Positions 1 to 8,654 of a DNA stretch of 19,098 nucleotides are shown in pieces; position 1 is the stretch's first letter, and each line of letters opens with the position of its first letter. Under the pieces are notes generated by a model, which saw nothing but the letters and a program-made list of their open reading frames with translations, had not been told where the DNA came from and did not search any database. A program made the position numbers and the translations under genes. This DNA comes from Gryganskiella cystojenkinii (taxonomy: Eukaryota > Mortierellomycota > Mortierellomycetes > Mortierellales > Mortierellaceae), in NCBI GenBank assembly GCA_015852425.1, contig JAAAIG010000755.1, positions 1 to 19,098 on the forward strand. The letters run 5' to 3'.

Positions 1-564
1 TGTGTTTCAAGAATCGCCTAAGAACTTCTGCCAACTCGACAGAGATCCTGCCTGGACATACACGGCATCGCACCACGCCCGGACATCGACTGGTCCATTG
101 ACTTTGGTGAAATTGTGAACTCGCTCTAGTTGCTTGTCTGTGAACGATGTAGGATCGTTCCAAAACGTGGTCGTCGCTCCCCACTCCTGATCCCACCACT
201 CCCATTCGGACGTAGGTGGCTTGGATTGATCACGAATGTCGTTCTCAAGCGAGGGAACCTGCTTCCAAACCTTGTCTAAGTCGAATTCCAAAAGCTGATA
301 CACGTTCAAGACTGTGTCATCGTTCGTGTAGAAGTAATCAGAGTACTCTGGGTAACGTTCCATGGGGTACCTCCATGACTTTATCCTTGATGTTGCGGAA
401 ATAGAAATATAGATGGAAAGGAAAGGTTCGATGGCGTCGTATTTTGGGTGGTTAAAGTTGACGACCAAGAGAACGTCCTTGAATTTCTTCATAGGGTCCG
501 CTTCTGGACTTTTTTCGGGGGCTTCCACATGTAAGCACCCACTATTCTGGATCGATACTTGCAT
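1..564 (-). pseudogene. Glycosyltransferase-like gene remnant, frameshifted, runs off left edge
   Basis: An open frame of 185 codons runs from 564 to 7, but it reads as a damaged gene. Its start (KDVLLVVNFNHPKYD), middle (YFYTNDDTVLNVYQL) and later part (VRAWCDAVY) resemble, from memory, a fungal protein family with a DD-x-LN motif like that of Golgi glycosyltransferases; the assignment is tentative. Three signs of damage are visible. Around 385-415 the frame becomes a Ser/Ile-rich stretch, while another frame reads LYFYFRNIKDKVME, as if a segment were lost and the frame shifted. Around 51-57 the frame switches again: the ORF continues as a short unrelated tail to TGA at 7-9, while another frame reads PGRISVELAEVLRRFLKH and stays open to the window edge. 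The rest of the gene therefore probably lies to the left. Function is presumably lost. A sequencing error at either shift is the main alternative. Confidence 0.6.
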
Positions 565-960
565 TTTGAGACCATCATCTCTGAAAATGGCCCCTCCACC
601 ATGAGGTGAACATCAAGTTTGATTTTTTGATTCATACATTTGATCCACAAAAAAATACCAGCTTTTAATTACTTCCAGCGTTGATTGCTTCCTCTTCAAA
701 ACGAGAAAAAGATTTCGACAACAAAGAAAAAAAAACGCGTGGCAGCAAGGCAGACGGAACAAGTAAAAAAAAAGTACTAAAAAACTGCGGATTTGGGCGT
801 CAATTTCAAGATCGTGCACAATGCCCCCCTCACCCACCAACTCGCTTTTGGCGATTTTCCTCCCCATAATAAATGGACCGAATATCGCTCCTTTTCCTTT
901 CCCTTCTTTTTTCAATCATACCCCCTCCTCCCTGACCAGTCCTACCTTAAAACGACAACA
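565..960. other. Intergenic region, left remnant (-) to GST gene (+)
   Basis: No gene is supported here. The right part (about 880-960) is a C/T-rich stretch ending in AAAACGACAACA directly before the GST start codon, as expected of a fungal promoter and leader. The left part would contain the promoter of the remnant on the minus strand. Several A runs are present around 725-780. Short open frames in this stretch are of low complexity and look like noise. Confidence 0.5.
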
Positions 961-1987
961 ATGAACTTCACTTACACAGGATTCTCACCCAAAGGTCTCT
1001 CCTCCGACGAGATCTCCAAGATCCTCGGATCCAACAAACCAGCGCACTACAAACTCGAGTACTTCGATGTCTCTGCCGTCGGCTCTGTCCCTCGCGATAT
1101 CCTCGCTTATGGCAACGCCGACTGGGAAGATCTTCCCATCACCGTGAGTCTTTTCAGTACCAGTTTTTTTTCTCGCGTTCTCACTCCACATCCAAATTTC
1201 TAAAAAAAACCCCTTTATCTTTTTTTTTTATGCTCCATCATTTCTTCTCTTTTGCTGATACAGAACTGGCCCGCAGAGGTCAAATCTCCGTTTGGATGCT
1301 TTCCAGTCTTGCACATCTTCCCGGACGGCGCCTCTTCCTCTCAATCCTTCCGGATCTCTGAAAGTATTGTCCTCGAACATTACCTCGCCTCGAAGTTCAA
1401 TCTTTTAGGGAAAAACCTCTGGGAGGAGCAACAAATCAGGATGTTTTATTCCAACAACCTCTACCTTCGTGAACGATTTACTATGCGTGTGACTTGGAAT
1501 TATAAGGAAGTCATGGACAGGGCCATGAGCAAATTCCTCACTGCATTCTTGCCCCAGTGGATCGAGACCCATTCCAAGTACTTGAAGGAGAATGGATCAA
1601 ACGGCTACTATGTGGGCGATCAGGTACGCGATCAGACCCCAACAATCCCCCTCCCCAAAACAAGAAAGGAAGATCCAGTACCCCTTCCTTCCTTTCAATC
1701 TGTTCAAGTTAGCTTGAATCCACTCAGACTCATTTTTTTCTTTGCTTCTCTTTGTCAACGTTTGATAGCTTTCGCTGGCAGACATTCAGCTTGCCAACAA
1801 TTTTGACCACTTTGCGATTCTCAAGGATGGCCACAAGATCATCGAGGCTGTCAAAAAGCACCCCGAGATCTGGAAGGTCAAAGAAACTGTCGATGCTGAA
1901 CCTCGGTTACAGAAATGGCGACAGTCTGAGGGTTACAAGAACCATATCGAGATGTCCAAGATGCGTTACGCTGAGACCGGTATCTAA
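961..1987 (+). CDS. Glutathione S-transferase family protein (3 exons)
   Basis: Predicted exons are 961-1143, 1264-1623 and 1769-1987, giving 253 aa. Both introns are phase 0 with GTGAGT and GTACGC donors and CAG and TAG acceptors. The N-terminal half is thioredoxin-fold-like: a YKLEYFDVSA strand, then SPFGCFPVL with the cis-Pro position of the GSH site, then SESIVLEHYLA, which matches the E-S-x-A/I segment that binds the glutathione gamma-glutamyl group. The C-terminal half is helical (LPQWIETHSKYL, GYYVGDQ, SLADIQLANNF), matching the GST all-alpha domain with its Y-x-x-G-D and A-D motifs. GST proteins conjugate glutathione to electrophiles in the cytosol; the substrate cannot be told. The layout resembles sigma/alpha-like fungal GSTs, though the N-terminus is somewhat longer than usual. 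The ATG at 961 follows a CAACA leader. A poly(A) signal AATAAA lies at 2002-2007. Confidence 0.85.
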
Positions 1988-2312
1988 TGTAAAATTTTAA
2001 AAATAAAAATGTCGGCAACAAAAAAATAAAAAAGTTGAATATTTTCACGTTGTTCCTCTGCATCTCTGCAGGGAAATGGAGTGTGGGAGACAAAGTCATC
2101 CACCAACCAATCAAAGACCTACCCCTATGTGACTGTCAATTTAGTGTGCGTCCACTCGACAGGGTGGTGTGCCTGTCCTGTCGTGCTGTCCCACGCTGTC
2201 TGTGAGCCCCATTCTTCTTTTGCTTTCTTTTGTCAAACCTTCGCCCCCACCATCTCTTTTTTCATCTCTTTTTTTCTTTCTCTCAACACAAACACTCCAC
2301 ATCTCACCAACA
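1988..2312. other. GST 3' end and promoter/leader of the acidic membrane protein gene
   Basis: The first about 40 bases are A/T-rich and contain AATAAA at 2002-2007, a likely polyadenylation signal for the GST gene. From about 2215 to 2312 the strand is strongly C/T-rich (TTTTTCATCTC, TTTCTTTCTC) and then CA-rich (CAACACAAACACTCC) up to the start codon at 2313, typical of a fungal promoter and leader. An in-frame extension back to 2169 exists but encodes only this low-complexity leader, so I do not count it as coding. Confidence 0.5.
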
Positions 2313-3032
2313 ATGTCACAACAACAACAAGGAATCGCCTCGACCTGCCGTGCAAAGGTCGCCTCCTGGGTCCAATCCCTTGCCTCACCATCTCAGACCC
2401 ACGCCTCAGGAATGCTCATCCTCATCGGTCTCCTCGCCGCGGCCACCACTGCGACTACAACCGACGCTCAATCCGTTCATGAGCCCGTGCATCCCAACAC
2501 ACCTGGCAGTGGTGCTGGGGCCAGCAAGCCCCGTACCGGCGCCGCCGCTCCTGGTCAAAAACCTACTGAGGCCAAGGAATCGACTAACCAGGAAATCCTT
2601 TACTATGTCGCCATGGGTATGTTGGTCTCTCAGGGTCTGATCCGTCTCTTTACCTACATCTCGAGCCGTCGTGAAGCCGCTGCGCTCGCCGCCGCCAAGA
2701 AGAACGATGATCTCTCTTCCAACAAGAAATCCCGGAAAAAATCTGGTCTGTCGTTGAACGCGTTCGAGGACTTGGATGAGGAATCAATCAAGAAGCGCAA
2801 GGCTGACCTTGCAACCCTTGGCGAGAAGGCCGAGCTGTTGGGTTCTGACACGGAGGATGAGGATTATGAAGAGTCTGACGAGGAGGAATCGGAGGATGAG
2901 GATGAGGATGAGGAAGAGGATGAGTCTGAGGAAGAGGAGGAGGAGGAAGTGGGGGAGGAGAGTGAGTCCGAGGGCGAGATTGAGCGTCGTCGACGTGTTC
3001 TCATTGCTGGTGATGCCGAGATTGAGGAGTAA
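2313..3032 (+). CDS. Two-helix membrane protein with long acidic tail, unknown function
   Basis: A single exon encodes 239 aa from ATG at 2313 to TAA at 3030-3032. Residues about 33-50 (GMLILIGLLAAA) form a hydrophobic segment that could be a signal anchor or a cleaved signal peptide ending near TTTDAQS. A Pro/Gly/Ala-rich linker follows (about 55-90). Residues about 95-117 (ILYYVAMGMLVSQGLIRLF) form a clear membrane helix followed by positive residues (SSRREAAALAAAKK), suggesting that the tail is cytosolic. Residues about 155-172 form a charged helix (KKRKADLATLGEKAELL). Residues about 178-226 are almost all Glu, Asp and Ser, then ERRRRVLIAGDAEIEE closes the protein. I do not recognise the family. 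The acidic serine stretch would suit casein kinase 2 phosphorylation or binding of basic partners, but that is inference only. Confidence 0.8.
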   Translation: MSQQQQGIASTCRAKVASWVQSLASPSQTHASGMLILIGLLAAATTATTTDAQSVHEPVHPNTPGSGAGASKPRTGAAAPGQKPTEAKESTNQEILYYVAMGMLVSQGLIRLFTYISSRREAAALAAAKKNDDLSSNKKSRKKSGLSLNAFEDLDEESIKKRKADLATLGEKAELLGSDTEDEDYEESDEEESEDEDEDEEEDESEEEEEEEVGEESESEGEIERRRRVLIAGDAEIEE

Positions 3033-3596
3033 GAAGGATGCGTCATCTGTTCATTCATGATGATCATCATGGCCTTTGGGAACAATTCCTGATTCCCACC
3101 TCGAGATCAATCAAGTCCCATCAAGAAAACAAACGCGAAACATCGCTCTACAACAATAACAAAACAACAAAAAACACAACAAAAAAAATAATCCAAGACT
3201 CTCAGCCTTTTGAGGACCCGACACCGCACCGCAGAGAAGTATGTTCCCCAGATGCCCCCCTCTCCCATTTTCACTTTGTAGCAATAACATACCCTCTTCC
3301 TAGTTCTTCGTACTTTCGTTCAACCTTTTCTTCAAAATATATAATCGCAATTCTCGCCAATGGCATCGATTTGGCATAATAGCAAACGTTTTATTCTTTT
3401 TTTTTGCAAAGGTATTCATGTTTTTTCGTAAAGGGGGAGGGGTGTTGATTGCCATGGGTATGGGGTGGGAATGTTTTTTTTTTGGGTGTTTTACAGAGAT
3501 AGGTACAAGAAAAATATGCTGGGGGTGTGACAAAGGAAAGAGGACAGCGGAAGAACACTTAGACTCATAGAGACACGAAAGGGTACGCTCGCTTTT
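3033..3596. other. Convergent intergenic region with two 3' ends
   Basis: This lies between the stop codon of the acidic membrane protein gene (+) and the stop codon of the NudE-like gene (-). It is A-rich on the plus strand around 3125-3190 and contains T runs around 3395-3485. A minus-strand AATAAA (plus-strand TTTATT at 3390-3395) lies about 200 bases past the NudE stop and may be its poly(A) signal. No coding sequence is supported. Confidence 0.5.
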
Positions 3597-6324
3597 CTAC
3601 GACGACAAAATGCCATGAGGAGCGGCGGCCATCGCGTTCTGCTGTTGCTGTTGAAGATGCTGTTGACGATGTTGTATCTCCCGCTCATGCTCTTCTTCCT
3701 GGAGTCGACGCTGTTGCTCTCTTAACTCTCGTGCGGCCATGTTCTCGCGATGCTGTTGCAGATGCTGTTGCAAGATCAAGGACGAGGATCGTCGTGTGAC
3801 CTTGTGCGGGGGAGTAGGAGAAGTAGGCAAGTAGGCAGAAGGAGATTCAGGGCGAGAGTTTGAAGACGACAATCCGGATCCTCGACTTGACGAGACATAG
3901 CTGGATCGGTTGGATCCTATTCCATTTGTGGTCACGTTCAACGAAGTGGAGTACGATGGAGGGGGTTGCAACAGCGGCGTCACTAAGGATCGACAAGATA
4001 CCAGACGTGCCTCCAAAGACTAAATGCAAGGGGTTTATAGGAACATAAAAAATGTGAGTTGGACCTGATTGAATAGACAAAGTGTTCTCAGTAAGCAATA
4101 CTGCGGAGACGAAGGCCATACCTTGACACGACCAACCATGTCTTGAACCACCCTGACTGGGTTCTGAGGGGTTCCCGTGGCAACAGCCCCAGCCCCAGCC
4201 CCAGTCTGAGTCTCTGCCACAGCAGAGACGCTGCTAGTAACACCCTGAGCCGTGAGTCGGCCCGAGGATCGCTGAAGCGTACTATTCCTGGCAAGTCGAG
4301 CCCTCAATGACGGCATTGCATCATAACTTCTTCCGATCGAGGGACGACCGCTCATCGAGGGCACAACGCTATCTTCGTCTCTGGTTACCGATGGCTCTCC
4401 AAACTCCTCGGACGATAATGGTACTGTTCCTGCGGAAGCTTGCATGTTGTTTAGGTTCGTCATCGACGACGATCCGTTACTGCTGATATTGATGTTGTTG
4501 TTGGTGATGGACTGGTTCGATTTCATAACGGCCAGTTCAACGTTCGCATCTCTCAGTTCATCCTTAAGTCTCTGGACTTCCTCCGTCAACGCAGCTTTGG
4601 CCGCGACCTCATTCTCCAGGATCGCAGTCTTTTCTACCGAGGCATTGTACTTGATTTCAAGTTCCTGAAGTGACCACTTTGCAGCTCTATAGGGACGGGC
4701 GGACGAAATCGCCAGCAATCAGAATCGAATCAAAACCTGTATCACGATTTGACTCCTTTGCCACTAAGTTTTCAAAACAGAAATACAAAAACAGTCTATA
4801 CCTCTCATGTCGCTCCAGGTCATCGTTATCCTGTTCAAGTTCGCGTTCCTTCTTGATAAACATCTCGGTCTGCTGCTTCAAGTCCTCCAGCTGTCGCGTG
4901 AGTTGGTTGATGTGTGCATTAGATTCCTTGATTGCGACATGATACTTGTCCTAAGATCCGAGACAAACCGCCAACAAACGAAAAAAGGACTATCAATACT
5001 TCCTTGCGACAAGAGACAAAGAGTTCCTGCCCACTTGCGATTTTCTTACCTTCCACTCATCGACCTCCTGTCTCAGAGCTTCATTCCGGATCTTGATCTC
5101 CTTGCACCGTCGTTCAGTCGAATCAATCTCCTTCTCCAGTTCCGCTTCCAGTTCCTTGGACGATTGCTGAAACTCTTCAAGTACATAGTTGGTTTCCCTC
5201 AGGGTCTCCTCTTGATCCCGCGCCAGAGCCTTGTAATACTCGAGCTCTTCGGCAACGCTTTGAAAGCTAAAAAGTTAAACAACAACAAAGTAATTTGGTA
5301 CAGATGTTAGTCTCTCGAAAAAGAAAAGCAAGTGATGTTACTACTCGAGGAGGGGAATATAAAGCGAAAAATAAAAAAGGCAAGACTGCTTTTCTCGGTA
5401 CAGATGACGACAAAAACAGGGCATGTAAATAAAGAAATAAAAACTGCACCGTACTGCACTGCACTACATCGAACATATCTTCTGCCATTTTCCGTTTTTT
5501 CAATATAAAAAGGACATGCAGTGCAGAAAAACTGCATCATCTCCCTATCAATCCTAACGGTCCCTAGATCTGCCGCAATCCTTTTTGACCCATCTTGCTC
5601 TTTGATATCTACGTCCGTGACTAGTTTTGACAACACCGAATTCCTTCGCCAGGTCCCTCCTCGTTCTCCAGCCACAGGCTCTTCACTATCGATCATAGTA
5701 GCCCCATTAGATCAAGATGGGGATTCCATATACTTGCCGGGATAGGTTTGAACTTTTTACAGTTCTTCGTTATCAGTAACACGTTCATACCAACACCTTT
5801 CATCAGGACTTTGAGAGAGAACCTTCCACACCCTTTCGAAACATCATTTAAAAAGTAAAGAGAACCAGGGACGAGACCATCGGCAAGATTTTTTTTTTCT
5901 GCGCTCCTTTCACCCTTCCCCAGCAATCTTAGCGACCATCACAACATCACTCTCAGCAGAAAACAATTGTCGAAATAGGAGACACGGTGGGGTCACGAAG
6001 AGGCGGAAAAAAATAGAGGGGTTCAGAAGTCTGTGGTGTGTGTGTGACTTGATGTCATGGTCGTGTCGAGAGCAAAAAAAAAAATGAAATAAAAAACGAA
6101 CGAGAGCAATTTTTTTTCCTCCGATGGTAGGCCTATGGATGGGCCTTTGCTTTGGTCGCTTGCCCCTCGGTTAAACCTCCTTTTTGTCGAGTCTTTCGTT
6201 TGGGGAATTGAAGGAGGAGACACTGGTAGTGGTGGCGGCAAAGAGAGGGAGAAAAGCCTGACCTGGGACTTTGTAGACCAGACGCGAAAGTATCAGGGTC
6301 GGGGTTTGTTGGATTCAGGACCAT
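3597..6324 (-). CDS. nudE: NudE/Ndel1-type nuclear distribution protein (5 exons)
   Basis: Exons on the minus strand are 6324-6263 (tentative first exon), 5266-5050, 4950-4802, 4686-4122 and 4019-3597, giving 471 aa. Exons 2-5 are phase-consistent with GT-AG ends. Exons 2-4 encode a continuous coiled coil with the animal NDE1/NDEL1 pattern: AEELEYYKAL and LEEFQQSSKELEAELE, then NDDLERHER, then SLQELE and EEVQRLKDELRDANVELAV, in the same order as the vertebrate proteins. NudE binds LIS1 and dynein and acts in nuclear migration and microtubule transport. The second half is Ser-rich and low-complexity; the last exon (residues 332-471) has a Ser/Pro region, then Gln/His-rich helices (EEEHEREIQHRQQ) ending at TAG 3599-3597. 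The first coding exon is the weak point: exon 2 requires a phase-2 donor. MVLNPTNPDPDTFASGLQSP fits, with a good CAAC-rich leader, but leaves a 996-nt first intron and a GTCAGG donor. Alternatives are listed separately. Confidence 0.82.
5267..6262 (-). other. Long first intron of the nudE gene
   Basis: If exon 1 is 6324-6263, this 996-nt intron is about six to ten times longer than any other intron in the window. Its acceptor (TTTTTAG at the 5267 end) is forced, because an in-frame TAA lies just upstream of it. The intron holds a minus-strand open frame, 5696-5307 (129 codons from ATG), of no recognised family, and another possible in-frame start at 5488 (MAEDMF). T- and A-rich low-complexity runs fill much of the rest. 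Either ATG could be an internal start if the donors at 5459 (GTGCAG) or 5454 (GTACGG) are used; both give the required phase 2. Confidence 0.45.
5454..5526. repeat. Inverted repeat within nudE intron 1
   Basis: CTGCACTGCA at 5454-5463 is the exact reverse complement of TGCAGTGCAG at 5517-5526, separated by 53 bases. A further TGCAGT-like unit lies near 5531-5536. A stem of 10 base pairs is possible in the intron RNA. It overlaps the candidate internal donor sites at 5459 and 5454. No functional family is recognised. Confidence 0.5.
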
Positions 6325-6530
6325 GAGTGTTTCGTGTTTTTGTTGAGAGTTGTGAGGAGAAGGCGTTGTTGCAGTTGTAGTTGTAGTAGTTCAATGGCGT
6401 TTTGGTAGTGTTGGCGAATGGAAGAAACAAAAAGAGGCAGAAAGGGGAGCAGTAAACCGAAAGAAAGGAATGGAAATGACAAGACGATGAATAGAGTGGC
6501 TGTCTCAGCTGCTAAATTAGCCTTTTCTTG

Positions 6531-6563
6531 TCACAATTGTGAAAGATTGAAAGATTGAAAGAA
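6531..6563. repeat. 12-bp palindrome plus GAAAGATT tandem repeat
   Basis: TCACAATTGTGA at 6531-6542 is a perfect palindrome. It runs directly into about three copies of an 8-bp unit (GAAAGATT) at 6541-6563. The position, about 210 bases upstream of the preferred nudE start at 6324 on the minus strand, would suit a regulatory site, but no known binding protein is assigned. Confidence 0.45.
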
Positions 6564-6917
6564 ACAACCGGTCCTAACTGCTTTGACCCTTCCCGTTTTT
6601 AACCGCCTGAAATCACAGCTCCATCATTCCTTTTAGACCATGCGGTCGTTCCTACATTTAGTTTTTCTCCAGGACCATTCAGTTCAAAAAAAAGAATGGC
6701 AGAACAGCTGGTTTCTTTCTTCTATTTCGTTCCTGGGAAGAAACAAGGGTCCTTGCCTCAGGAACAAAATAAAACAAGCATCAACAACCACATCATCATT
6801 CTTTTCCAAGTTCACGAGGTCTAGCAAGAACCTCTCCTCGAATAGGACGCTAGTGGGGGGTGTTCTTTGAAGTGAGTCACAGAGTTGTTTTTAGGGCCGG
6901 GTCCTTGGATTTTTTAC

Positions 6918-6940
6918 CTAGGGAGATCTTGCTGAGCCAT
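6918..6940 (-). other. Alternative first coding exon of nudE (candidate)
   Basis: On the minus strand an ATG at 6940 opens MAQQDLP and is followed after 23 nt by an AG|GTAAAA donor. The exon ends in phase 2, exactly what the nudE exon 2 acceptor at 5266 requires, and joining would give a Ser at the junction as with the 6324 exon. It follows a long C/T-rich stretch resembling a promoter. The predicted protein would be 458 aa, with a 1651-nt intron. It is a better donor than GTCAGG at 6262, but a 23-nt exon with the right phase is easily found by chance. Confidence 0.35.
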
Positions 6941-7385
6941 GGCCAAACCAAAAAGACTGTGAACAAAAGAAGATTTTCGAGCAAATGAGTTACAGGGAGG
7001 AAGGAAAAAGAAGGAGTGAGTGAAGGAAAGAAACTGTGTGAAGGTGGACGAAAGGGAAAGGAAGGGGAGAATGAGGAAACTAAAAAAGAAAGAAAAATTT
7101 ACCTCCATTTTTGGTTCGGCCACCAAATTTATTGTTTTTTTTTGTTTGTTGTGTTTTGACAAACCCCAGGCCATTGACGTCCAACACCCATGCCATCGCC
7201 CCACGCTCTTTCCGAAACACAAAGACTCGCATCAACGCATGGCCACATGGGATACTCTCTTTATGGTATCCTTGGACTAAGTATTAGAGATGGTATACAG
7301 GGATCGTGTGGCTATCAGATTAGATAAACAGACACGCGGGGCGAGTTGGCAAACGAAGAAAAGGGTCAAAGATGAGAGATATCAC

Positions 7386-8381
7386 AGGATGGAATGCTGC
7401 TCCAACGGGACGTCATAGCCACCTAAGATGCAAACCTCCTCCTGGCGGCTCTAGTCTCCTGGCTAAGGACTCGAAGTCGCCATTGTGCCTGGGATCCGCA
7501 GCTGAAGTTAAGGTTGAGCTCGTTGTCGGTGTTAGGTTGTTGGTAGAGATGTTGCTGCTGCTGTTGCATTTGATGCTGAGGATGATGTTGCTCGAACAGA
7601 TGCGACTGCGTTTCGTATTTCGGGGACGATCCAAAGGCGACCTGTGGTTGTTGTCCAATCGGATAGATATATCCAGGCGCGTCTGAGGGTAATACTCAGA
7701 TTGGAACTGTTGTATCATTGGTTGCAGTGGATGTGGTGCGTACGCGTATTCGGACGTAATCTGTTGTTGGTGGTACCCTGGCTGGCCTAGAGTCGCGACA
7801 GGAAGCGGGGCGACAACATCGACGACCTGAGCTTTTGTCGACTCATGGAACGAGGACGACCGTTCGAACCTGTAGGTTACGGCCATCTCGATCATCATGA
7901 GCACACCATGGATAATAGTCAAGTACTCGATCAGCCTCCAAGCAGGGCAGATGTCTGGATATGTTGGTCCTGGCACACACCGAACACGGTGATCCATGTA
8001 CAGTTGAACGAATCGGGTCCCACTATAGAGGGAAAAGATGGCTAAGAGAAGAACCCAAAAGGCTCGAAGGGCGGTGGACCATCGTTTTGGAGAGGATGGC
8101 GAGGGTTGTTGTTCCAGCTTTGCCGTCGCCATTTCTGTTCTGCGGACCCTTTTCGACAAGACAGAGAGAAGCGGGAAAAGAGAGGCAAGGTAGGTGACCA
8201 AACCAATCGGGACGATCACGTAAAATATGGAAACTTGCCACCAGTGCGTGAGAAAGGCATGCAGTTCGTCATTGCCGTGGTAATGAGTGAACGAGACTAT
8301 GTAGACGCATAAGTAGACGAGGTTGACCAAGAGGATGAGTGTGATCAGGATCTTAAAATAGGCGGCGAGAGGGAGGATAAT
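7386..8381 (-). pseudogene. Decayed paralogue of the four-helix membrane protein
   Basis: The open frame from about 8381 to 7413 aligns along its length with the intact neighbour at 8655-9722. Matching segments include YFKILITLILLVNLV, RAFWVLLLAIFSLYSG, HGVLMMIEMAV and APLPVATLGQPGYH. Lesions: the codon aligned with the neighbour's ATG is ATT (8381-8379) and no in-frame ATG precedes it before a stop. One base is missing near 7677-7678, after which the conserved tail (GYIYPIGQQPQVAFG, then a Gln-rich run) continues in another frame. Where the neighbour has CCT CAA CCA, this copy has CCT TAG CCA (TAG at 7465-7463). Nucleotide similarity continues to about 7395. The two cysteines of the third loop are kept. 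It lies head-to-tail downstream of the intact copy, as from tandem duplication. An upstream exon supplying a start cannot be fully excluded, but the tail frameshift still argues for loss of function. Confidence 0.8.
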
Positions 8382-8654
8382 CTCCGAGGAGGGATTTACT
8401 TTTGGAGATGAAGAGAATGAAAAAGAAATGTTTAATTGAGATTAGTTGCAGCATGACGAGGAAAGAAGAGGAATTGATGCAAAGGAGAGCTTCTCTCTAC
8501 GTTTTTTGACCTTTGGTTGAAAAGTGGAAGACGAAAAAGGTTTCTTTTGGGTGGTTGGATTCTGAGAGCCTTTGGGCGGTGCAAAAAAAACAGGCGTTCT
8601 AAGGTGAATTAGTGGTGGACTATTGAGGGTATCAGTTGAAGTATCGACTCATCA

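Larger units (their letters stand above)
6325..7385. other. Upstream region of nudE, including a possible distal promoter
   Basis: No independent gene is supported. On the minus strand, two stretches look like fungal promoter and leader: one directly before the ATG at 6324 (C/T-rich from about 6480, then ACAACTCTCAACAAAAACAC), and one from about 7090 to 6960, C/T-rich, before a second ATG at 6940. Plus-strand open frames here (for example 6640-6870 and 7020-7280) are biased and resemble nothing known. The stretch 7281-7385 carries nothing I can name. Confidence 0.45.

Noticed and set aside
2169..2312. In-frame N-terminal extension of the acidic membrane protein
   Set aside because: It encodes only the C/T-rich promoter and leader (Ser/Phe/Leu runs), and the ATG at 2313 has the usual CAACA context.
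2864..3085. Minus-strand open frame rich in serine opposite the acidic tail
   Set aside because: It is the antisense shadow of the GAG/GAT repeat and has no independent support.
3640..3780. CTG/TTG-rich triplet stretch as a microsatellite or CRISPR-like repeat
   Set aside because: It is the reverse strand of Gln/His codons in the last nudE exon; units are irregular with no spacers.
5307..5696. 129-codon minus-strand frame inside nudE intron 1 as a separate gene
   Set aside because: No domain recognised, and the second half is low-complexity; kept only as a possible alternative nudE start, since its CA|GTACGG donor has the right phase.
6914..7222. 102-codon minus-strand frame as a gene
   Set aside because: Mostly Phe/Ser/Leu from a C/T-rich stretch; only its last eight codons (MAQQDLPR) are of interest as a possible first exon.
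7845..8197. Plus-strand open frames across the decayed membrane protein copy
   Set aside because: They are antisense to the aligned helices and share nothing with known proteins.
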